Positions 1-6,034 of a stretch of DNA of 23,615 bases are shown here, one piece after another. The stretch's first letter is position 1. Every line of letters begins with the position of its first letter. The stretch comes from Acetatifactor sp. GTDB taxonomy: Bacteria > Bacillota > Clostridia > Lachnospirales > Lachnospiraceae. The stretch lies in contig JAEDDX010000046.1 of NCBI GenBank assembly GCA_016293615.1, positions 1 to 23,615 of the forward strand. The letters are read 5' to 3'. The position numbers and the translations under genes were made by a program. Below the pieces are notes generated by a model. It saw only the letters and a program-made list of their open reading frames with translations. It had not been told where the DNA came from and made no database searches.

Positions 1-758
1 CCGGCGGCTTTTCGGAAGCTGCCGGGTGTTTTTTGCGTGAATTTGCGAAACTGGCGGCAGAAATGCTCCGTGTTGCGGTATCCGCAGAACTCGGCGATCT
101 CGCTGACGGACTTCGAAGAATATATCAATTGTTCCTTCGCCAGGCGGATGCGTCCCTCGATGACATCCTCCATACAGGAAGTGCCGAAGATCTGCTTGTA
201 GATCAACTGCAGGTAGCCCGGACTTAAGTGTACCTGCCTGGCCATGGAGGTCACACTCCAGTCTTCCTGCGGGGCGTTCAGAATCTGCTTGTGCAGACGC
301 AGCAGATCGGCGGCATGAGGAGACTCCGGCGTGTTGACGGAATCTTCATGAAGCTTTTGAAACAGGACCCTGAGAAGATTTTCGATGATCAGTTCACTGT
401 TGGCGGCGGAAAGATTCGATTCCCAGGTCAGAAGCCGGAACAGACTGTGGCAGTATTCCGGGTCCGATACCGAAAAGGGAATTCCTTTCAGCGGAAAGCT
501 GGAGACAAACCCCTCGTCACTCGAAAAACGGATCCAGTCATTTTTGTACGGAGCACCGCAGGCGCTGTAGTAGATCTGCTGCCCGGGGGCGTATAGAATC
601 GCCGTGCCGGCGGGACAGTCCCGCAGCTCGCCGTCTACGAGGAAGGTGGCGGGGGAATCCGTCAGCAGAAGGAGATAGGAGCTTTGGTTGTCAGGGTAGC
701 TGTACACAAAGTCCTGCGGATGCCAGGCGTCATATCCGATAAAGAGAATCTGATTCAT
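1..758 (-). CDS. AraC-family transcriptional regulator, 3' end cut by the window edge
   Basis: The reverse strand reads openly for 252 codons from an ATG at 758 to the left edge without a stop. A GGAGGG ribosome binding site lies at 765-770. The protein begins MNQILFIGYDAW. Roughly residues 1-130 look like the AraC-type sensor (cupin) region. The C-terminal third holds both helix-turn-helix motifs: VTSMARQVHLSPGYLQLIYKQ, then VSEIAEFCGYRNTEHFCRQF and FRKFTQKTPGSFRK. The last motif is the usual end of AraC proteins, so only a few residues should be missing. Family members are cytoplasmic DNA-binding activators responding to a sugar or other small ligand. The gene diverges from a GH43/GH39 operon with abutting promoters, so control of that operon by a xylan- or arabinan-derived sugar is a reasonable inference. 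The ligand cannot be read from the sequence. Confidence 0.93.
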   Translation of the reverse strand, partial: MNQILFIGYDAWHPQDFVYSYPDNQSSYLLLLTDSPATFLVDGELRDCPAGTAILYAPGQQIYYSACGAPYKNDWIRFSSDEGFVSSFPLKGIPFSVSDPEYCHSLFRLLTWESNLSAANSELIIENLLRVLFQKLHEDSVNTPESPHAADLLRLHKQILNAPQEDWSVTSMARQVHLSPGYLQLIYKQIFGTSCMEDVIEGRIRLAKEQLIYSSKSVSEIAEFCGYRNTEHFCRQFRKFTQKTPGSFRKAA

Positions 759-797
759 AAGATGCCCTCCAATCTGAGAATAAGTCAATTTATTGAT

Positions 798-826
798 AGT
801 ATATATCATTGTTGGAGAACAGTCAA
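798..826 (-). promoter_or_regulatory. Predicted sigma-A promoter of the AraC regulator
   Basis: On the minus strand TTGACT (826-821) is followed after exactly 17 bp by TATACT (803-798). This would start a transcript near 791, about 30 nt ahead of the regulator ATG. Its -35 box abuts the -35 box proposed for the divergent operon. The octamer AGTCAATT (plus strand) occurs at 783-790 and again at 821-828, flanking this promoter, and could be a pair of regulator half-sites. Confidence 0.6.
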
Positions 827-856
827 TTGTCGTACTATAGATTATGATGTTATGAT
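827..856 (+). promoter_or_regulatory. Predicted promoter of the GH43/GH39-GH43 operon
   Basis: TTGTCG (827-832), an 18-bp spacer and TATGAT (851-856) with an upstream TG at 848-849 (extended -10) would start transcription near 862. That leaves a short leader before the AGGAGG ribosome binding site (866-871) and the ATG at 881. The -35 box is poor, as expected for an activator-dependent promoter. A less likely alternative uses TTGGAG at 812-817. Confidence 0.4.
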
Positions 857-880
857 TGGTCAAACAGGAGGTAGATTCTT

Positions 881-2716
881 ATGTTTTTGCTCGGCTATAC
901 GAGAGAACCCATTGATTCCGTGCATTACGATCCGAGGCTTGCGTACAGCCTGCATCTTGCACTCGGAGAGGACGGAGTCAGTTTTGAAGGGCTGAACCAC
1001 GATTCCGGCGTGCTGTTTGCGCTGGCAACGGAGAATGAGGACGGTTCCCTGAATCCGATGAGTCTGAAAAATCCGTTCCTGTTCCCGATGCGGGACGGAG
1101 GATACGGTGTGCTTGCCGTGCGCATACCCGCAGACGGCGGCGATGATGAAAGCAGCCGGGGAAGCGTGCTGTTTTGGACATCAAAGGACCTGCTAAGCTA
1201 CAGAGAGGTCGGATTGCTTGGGCTCTGTGAGGCATATGTGGAAAGCGTTTTCTGCTACGAATATGAGGGTGAGCCCTATCTGTTTTGGGAAGACAGGGAC
1301 GGAAAACTGAGTGCCGCAGCGGTGGATTTTGACAGACTTTCGGTGACACCCGTACGGTTAAATGATGCTTTGGAGCTGTTCTGCCGGAAGAAAAAGGATG
1401 TGCTAAGCCGTGTGCTTTCGCAGATTCAGACAAGCGGCATGCAGGGTACGGTGCCGCATTGCGTGCTGGAAATTCCGGATGAGACCGCGACGAGACTTCG
1501 GTGCAAACTGACGCCGCCCGTGAACAACAGTATCCGTTTCCCGGCGCGGGTGGAGGCTTCTTCGAGAGAGGCTTTCCTGCAGATGACAGCCGAGGCAGGA
1601 TATACGGACGGCTCTGTCCTGCAGAAGAGAATCGACTGGGAGCTGTCGGGGGTAGACTTTGCAAAGCCCGGCACCTATCCTGTGAAGGGAAAGGTACATC
1701 AGGAACACTTCCCGTTCCCGGTGGCGTTCAACCGCGCAGATCCCTGCGTGTGTTATTGGAGCGGAAAGTATTATTTTATCGCGACGAACGATGCGGACAA
1801 TAATCATACGCTGTATGTGCGGGAGTCCGATACGATGGAAGGACTGATCACCGCCCCGGAGCATCTGATTCTGGATTCCGTGACGCATGAGGGAATCGGC
1901 AATCTGCTGTGGGCGCCGGAGTTTCATGAGATCAACGGCAGACTCTACATCTTCCATGCGGCGACACCGGGAGAATTTTTCCGGGAGGAGAGTCATATCA
2001 TGGAGCTTCGCGAGGGCGGAAACCCTATCTGCAAAGAAGACTGGTCCGCACCGAGGAGAATTGTGCGGATGGACGGCAGCGAGCTTTGCGAGGCAGGTAA
2101 GGTGATCAGCCTGGATATGACATGTTTCTCCTGGGAGGGCGAATGGTATGTGGTATGGTCACAGAGGCAGTTCATTCCCAAGGATCTGGGCGCGTGGCTT
2201 TATATTGCCAAATTGAATCCCGAGAAGCCCTGGATGCTTGCCGGTGAACCTGTCGTGCTGTCGAAGCCTGATTACGGCTGGGGCAACAATCATACTTTCG
2301 TGGAGGAAGGGCCCTTTGCTTTGTTTGGTGACGGAAAGCTGTTCGTGACATTCTCGGCAGCGGCGGTGGACAGCTCGTATGTGGTGAGCTATCTCGAAAT
2401 CGAAGCGGGGAAGGACCTGCTGGTGCGTGAAAACTGGCGGAAGAACAATTACCCGATCCTGACTTCGCGGAGCGTAGAGGGTGAGTACGGAACGGGACAC
2501 AATGCGTATGTCATCGATGAATTCGGCACCACCTGGAATACCTATCATGCGCGCCCCGGCGCAGAAGGGGTCAGAAGCAGCGGCATCAGGCGGGTCTTCT
2601 TCGACATCGACGGCTGTCCTGTTTTGGATGTCACCGAGGAAATGGATGTGAAGCCGGAATTTCGTACCGTCGAGACCGTGCTTGTGGTAAAACGAAACGA
2701 TTGCCGGTTCGAGTGA
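881..2716 (+). CDS. Glycoside hydrolase family 43 protein with N-terminal propeller-like and Ig-like regions
   Basis: This 611-residue protein is probably an alpha-L-arabinofuranosidase or beta-xylosidase. The start ATG has AGGAGG nine bases upstream. Residues 1 to about 190 resemble part of a beta-propeller (repeated FLFPMRDGGYGVLAVR-like strands). Residues about 215-275 match the bacterial Ig-like 4 (Big_4) pattern around DWELSGVDFAKPGTYPVKG. The GH43 five-bladed propeller fills the rest. Candidate catalytic residues are visible: D287 in NRADPCVCYW (general base), D412 in ISLDMTCF (pKa modulator) and E476 in VEEGPF (general acid), plus the typical LLWAPEF motif. There is no signal peptide, so it should act in the cytoplasm on imported oligosaccharides. 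A 28-nt gap to the next gene implies an operon. The family call is firm; the exact substrate is inferred from context. Confidence 0.9.
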   Translation: MFLLGYTREPIDSVHYDPRLAYSLHLALGEDGVSFEGLNHDSGVLFALATENEDGSLNPMSLKNPFLFPMRDGGYGVLAVRIPADGGDDESSRGSVLFWTSKDLLSYREVGLLGLCEAYVESVFCYEYEGEPYLFWEDRDGKLSAAAVDFDRLSVTPVRLNDALELFCRKKKDVLSRVLSQIQTSGMQGTVPHCVLEIPDETATRLRCKLTPPVNNSIRFPARVEASSREAFLQMTAEAGYTDGSVLQKRIDWELSGVDFAKPGTYPVKGKVHQEHFPFPVAFNRADPCVCYWSGKYYFIATNDADNNHTLYVRESDTMEGLITAPEHLILDSVTHEGIGNLLWAPEFHEINGRLYIFHAATPGEFFREESHIMELREGGNPICKEDWSAPRRIVRMDGSELCEAGKVISLDMTCFSWEGEWYVVWSQRQFIPKDLGAWLYIAKLNPEKPWMLAGEPVVLSKPDYGWGNNHTFVEEGPFALFGDGKLFVTFSAAAVDSSYVVSYLEIEAGKDLLVRENWRKNNYPILTSRSVEGEYGTGHNAYVIDEFGTTWNTYHARPGAEGVRSSGIRRVFFDIDGCPVLDVTEEMDVKPEFRTVETVLVVKRNDCRFE

Positions 2717-2744
2717 AGTCCGGACGGGAGAAAAGGAGAAAGTT

Positions 2745-5726
2745 ATGGAAACAAAACGAATTTTTTTGAATCCGGAGAGCCGGGCCGAGTTTCACAATCA
2801 GGTGGATTTCTGCGTCGGAACCGGAAGGATGGGACTGGCACTGCACAAGGAATATCAGGATCAGCTGAAGCTGGTGCAGGACGTGATCGGTTTTCAGCAT
2901 ATCAGGGGACACGGTCTGTTCTGTGATGACATGGCGATCTATCAGGTGGCAGAGGACGGAAGCGCAGAATACAATTTCACCTATGTGGACAGGGTGATGG
3001 ACAGTTACCGGGCCGTCGGCCTGAAGCCGTTTCTGGAGCTGGGCTTTATGCCGGAGAAGATGGCGAGCGGAACGCAGACGGTCTTTTACTGGAAGGGCAA
3101 TACCACGCCGCCGGAGGATTATGAAAAATGGAACCACATGGTGCAGGCGCTGCTTCGGCATTTCTGCGAGCGCTACGGCGAAGCGGAGGTTCTGACCTGG
3201 CCCATCGAAGTCTGGAATGAGCCCAATCTGCCCGGATTCTGGGAGCACGCGGACATGCAGGAGTATTTTAAGCTGTTCCACAATACTTTCAACGCCATCA
3301 AGGAAGTGAATCCGAAGTTTCGTGTGGGCGGTCCCGCAGTCTGCGGCGGAAGCGACGAGATCTGGATCAAGGGCTTCATGCAGTATTGTCATGACAACCG
3401 GATCCCCGTGGATTTCGTGACCAGACACCATTATACGACGGAGCTGCCCGAGGATGTGGGGCATTACGGCTATCCGGAGCTGATGCAGGCGGAGGACGGA
3501 TTCGCCAATCTGCATACCACGAGAGAGATCATTGACAGTTATGAGGAGTATCGGGGCTTAGAGATTCACATTACGGAGTTCAATACCTCCTATATCCCCA
3601 ACGCACCGATCCATGATACCAACAGAAACGCGGCTTTCCTCGCGCAACAGCTCTCCAGGCTCGGAGAGGACAATGAGTCCTATTCCTATTGGACCTTCGG
3701 CGATGTGTTTGAGGAGAGGGGCGTGCCTTTTACCCCGTTCCACGGCGGCTTCGGTCTCGTGGCCAACGGCTGTATCCCGAAGCCCACCTTCTGGACCTTT
3801 GCCTTCTTTAAGAAGCTGAAGGAGAAGCAGGGCGTGTGCATTTTCCGCGACGATCACAGCGTGGTGATGCATCTGGAGGACGGCTCCTATCGCGGCGTTG
3901 CCTGGAATATGACGAATCAGCGCAGAGGGTATGACTATGAGCTGACCTTAGAGATCGCAGAAAATACGGAGGGGTGTCTTCTGACCAAAACGGTGGATGA
4001 GGAGCATTGTAATCCGCTGAAGGTATGGCATGACCTCGGCGAGCCTGCCAATCCCACGGAGGAGATCAATGCGCTGCTTCGCATGGCTGCGCAGCCCTTT
4101 GTGCAGACGGTTCGCGTGTGCCAAAGAAACGGCAGGACGGAGGCTTCCTTCAAGGTGGCTGAGAACGGAGTGGTATACTTTGAGTTCCGCCCCGGAAAGA
4201 TTGTTTCGGACAGGGGGTATTCCTATGCCCGCACCGAGCAGCACCCTGATATCAACCCGATCACGAGAATGGATTTCCCCGATCCCGATGTCATCCGCGT
4301 GGAAGATACCTATTATATGGTAAGCACCACGATGCATTTTATGCCCGGCTGTGAGATCCTGCGCTCCTACGATCTGAGAAACTGGGAGCATGCGGCCTAT
4401 GTGTACGAGACGCTCGACAGCACGCCGGCGCAGCGGCTGGAGGGAGATCTGAATATTTACGGCAAGGGCATGTGGGCGGCTTCTTTCCGATACCACAAGG
4501 GAACCTTCTATATCGTCTTCGTCGCAAACGATACACACAAGACCTATCTGTACACCGCAAAGCAGATCGAAGGCCCCTGGGAGAAGCATACCATCGAGGG
4601 CTTCTACCACGACTGCTCGCTGCTGTTTGACGATGATGACAGGGTCTACATTGCATACGGCAATAAAAACATTTACATCACAGAGCTGAAGGAGGACCTG
4701 ACCGGACCGAAGGAAGGCGGGCTTCACAGGCTTGCCGTGAGCGATGAGGGAAATCCGATGCTCGGCTACGAGGGCACACATTTTTATAAATTAAACGGGA
4801 AGTATTATCTGTTCTTCATTCATTCGCTGCGCGACCGCTGGAAGAGAGTGGAGAGCTGCTTTGTGGCAGATACCATCGACGGAGAGTTCACGGGCGGCGA
4901 TGTGTTGAATGACGACAGGGCATACTGCGGAAGCGGCGTCGCCCAGGGCGCGATCGTGGATACGCCGGACGGAGACTGGTATGCAATTTTGTTCCAGGAC
5001 AGCGGTGCGGTGGGAAGACTGCCCGTACTGATGCCGGTGACCTGGGAGAATGATTTCCCGGTATTCGGCGTAAACGGGGAGATTCCCGAGAAGTTTACAA
5101 TCAAGAGCACCAGACCCGGGTACGAATACAGACCGCTTGTGGAGAGCGACGATTTTAAGGGCGACTTAAAGCCCTGCTGGCAGTACAATCACGAGCCGGA
5201 CCTGTCGCTGGTTGCCCATGACAGGGAAAACGGCAGGATCACGATCACCACGGACAAGGTCTGCAGCGATCTGACACAGGCTAAGAATACGCTGACCCAG
5301 AGAATGGCTTTCCCCGGGGCGGCTGCCGAGGTCACGGTGGACGGAAGCGGACTGCGAGAGGGTGATTTCGCCGGACTCGGCGTTCTGCAGGGCAATTATG
5401 CCTTTGTCGGTCTGACCAGAAAGGACGGCCGGCTTTATCTGACGGTCCGCGACAGGGAGGGCGACGAAGCAAAGAGAGAGCCCGTGATGATCGCGATGGA
5501 GCAGGAGAGCGTGACCATTAAGCTTGCGGCTGATTTTGACCACATGAAAGACACGGCTTCCTTCTATTACAGATGCGGATGGCGCATGAAACAGATCGAT
5601 GTGACATCAAAGCTGTGCTTCCGGCTGGATCACTTTACCGGCGCACGCTTTGCCCTGACCGTATTCTCCACAAAAGAGGCGGGCGGCAGTGCTTCGTTTG
5701 GCAATTTTGTCTATCACGAGAGATAA
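2745..5726 (+). CDS. GH39-GH43 fusion, predicted bifunctional xylosidase/arabinofuranosidase
   Basis: This 993-residue protein joins two complete glycosidases. Residues about 1-400 are a GH39 TIM barrel, the retaining beta-xylosidase family, with the acid/base E159 in WNEPN and the nucleophile E278 in ITEFNTSY. Both lie almost exactly where they occur in characterised GH39 xylosidases. A linker/beta-sandwich follows to about residue 495. Residues about 505-800 are a GH43 propeller with D513 (FPDPDVI, base), D623 (YHDCSLLF, modulator) and E676 (GYEGTHFY, acid). Residues about 800-993 form a C-terminal beta-sandwich like that of two-domain GH43 xylosidases. No signal peptide is present, so it acts inside the cell. 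AAGGAG precedes the ATG. Fusing an inverting and a retaining enzyme suggests sequential trimming of arabinoxylo-oligosaccharides; the substrate is inference. Confidence 0.93.
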   Translation: METKRIFLNPESRAEFHNQVDFCVGTGRMGLALHKEYQDQLKLVQDVIGFQHIRGHGLFCDDMAIYQVAEDGSAEYNFTYVDRVMDSYRAVGLKPFLELGFMPEKMASGTQTVFYWKGNTTPPEDYEKWNHMVQALLRHFCERYGEAEVLTWPIEVWNEPNLPGFWEHADMQEYFKLFHNTFNAIKEVNPKFRVGGPAVCGGSDEIWIKGFMQYCHDNRIPVDFVTRHHYTTELPEDVGHYGYPELMQAEDGFANLHTTREIIDSYEEYRGLEIHITEFNTSYIPNAPIHDTNRNAAFLAQQLSRLGEDNESYSYWTFGDVFEERGVPFTPFHGGFGLVANGCIPKPTFWTFAFFKKLKEKQGVCIFRDDHSVVMHLEDGSYRGVAWNMTNQRRGYDYELTLEIAENTEGCLLTKTVDEEHCNPLKVWHDLGEPANPTEEINALLRMAAQPFVQTVRVCQRNGRTEASFKVAENGVVYFEFRPGKIVSDRGYSYARTEQHPDINPITRMDFPDPDVIRVEDTYYMVSTTMHFMPGCEILRSYDLRNWEHAAYVYETLDSTPAQRLEGDLNIYGKGMWAASFRYHKGTFYIVFVANDTHKTYLYTAKQIEGPWEKHTIEGFYHDCSLLFDDDDRVYIAYGNKNIYITELKEDLTGPKEGGLHRLAVSDEGNPMLGYEGTHFYKLNGKYYLFFIHSLRDRWKRVESCFVADTIDGEFTGGDVLNDDRAYCGSGVAQGAIVDTPDGDWYAILFQDSGAVGRLPVLMPVTWENDFPVFGVNGEIPEKFTIKSTRPGYEYRPLVESDDFKGDLKPCWQYNHEPDLSLVAHDRENGRITITTDKVCSDLTQAKNTLTQRMAFPGAAAEVTVDGSGLREGDFAGLGVLQGNYAFVGLTRKDGRLYLTVRDREGDEAKREPVMIAMEQESVTIKLAADFDHMKDTASFYYRCGWRMKQIDVTSKLCFRLDHFTGARFALTVFSTKEAGGSASFGNFVYHER

Positions 5727-5761
5727 AACAGCAAGAATTGAACGACAGAAAATGATGAGAG

Positions 5762-5793
5762 AAAGGGAAAATGCCTGCGCGTTTTCCCTTTTT
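5762..5793 (+). terminator. Rho-independent terminator of the GH43/GH39-GH43 operon
   Basis: AAAGGGAAAA (5762-5771) pairs with TTTTCCCTTT (5782-5791). TGC/GCG inside extend the stem to about 13 bp around a CTGC loop. A run of T follows. It lies 35 nt after the stop codon. Confidence 0.85.
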
Positions 5794-5939
5794 AGTGCAA
5801 AAAACGACAAGAAAACTCAAAATAATCCGAAAACATGCATATATTCAGTAAAATGACGAGGAATGAATCTCCAAAATGAACATAATATACAAAAACAGCG
5901 CAAACAATAAAAGAATTATAGCAATGATTGAGAAGCACC

Positions 5940-5969
5940 TTGACGGGTTTTTGTATAATATGCTATTAT
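5940..5969 (+). promoter_or_regulatory. Predicted promoter of the transport locus
   Basis: TTGACG (5940-5945), an 18-bp spacer and TATTAT (5964-5969) with TG at 5961-5962 (extended -10) would give a start near 5976 and a leader of roughly 58 nt. No comparable promoter is seen before 17657, so the following eight genes probably depend on it. Confidence 0.6.
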
Positions 5970-5972
5970 ACA
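5952..5972. promoter_or_regulatory. Perfect palindrome overlapping the -10 box, possible operator
   Basis: TGTATAATA (5952-5960) and TATTATACA (5964-5972) are exact inverted copies separated by TGC. The right arm contains the -10 box, and each arm reads as a -10-like box on one strand. A dimeric regulator bound here would block the promoter. A chance AT-rich palindrome is the alternative. Confidence 0.45.
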
Positions 5973-6034
5973 TATGAGATTAAGTGCCCTTAGTATGTGT
6001 ATTTTGCAATTATTACTAGTTTGTGGAGGAAAGT

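Larger units (their letters stand above)
5727..6034. other. Intergenic region between the hemicellulase operon and the transport locus
   Basis: This AT-rich gap of about 300 bp holds the terminator of the upstream operon (5762-5793), the predicted promoter and palindrome (5940-5972) and the leader of the binding-protein gene, with GGAGGA at 6025-6030. I see no gene or RNA in 5794-5939. Confidence 0.7.

Noticed and set aside
33..596. Forward open frames of 64 and 122 codons at the left edge
   Set aside because: They lie antisense to the convincing AraC frame, lack ribosome binding sites and show no family features.
6023..6034. GTG start giving a 987-residue binding protein
   Set aside because: The GTG overlaps the GGAGGA ribosome binding site, which instead serves the ATG at 6035.
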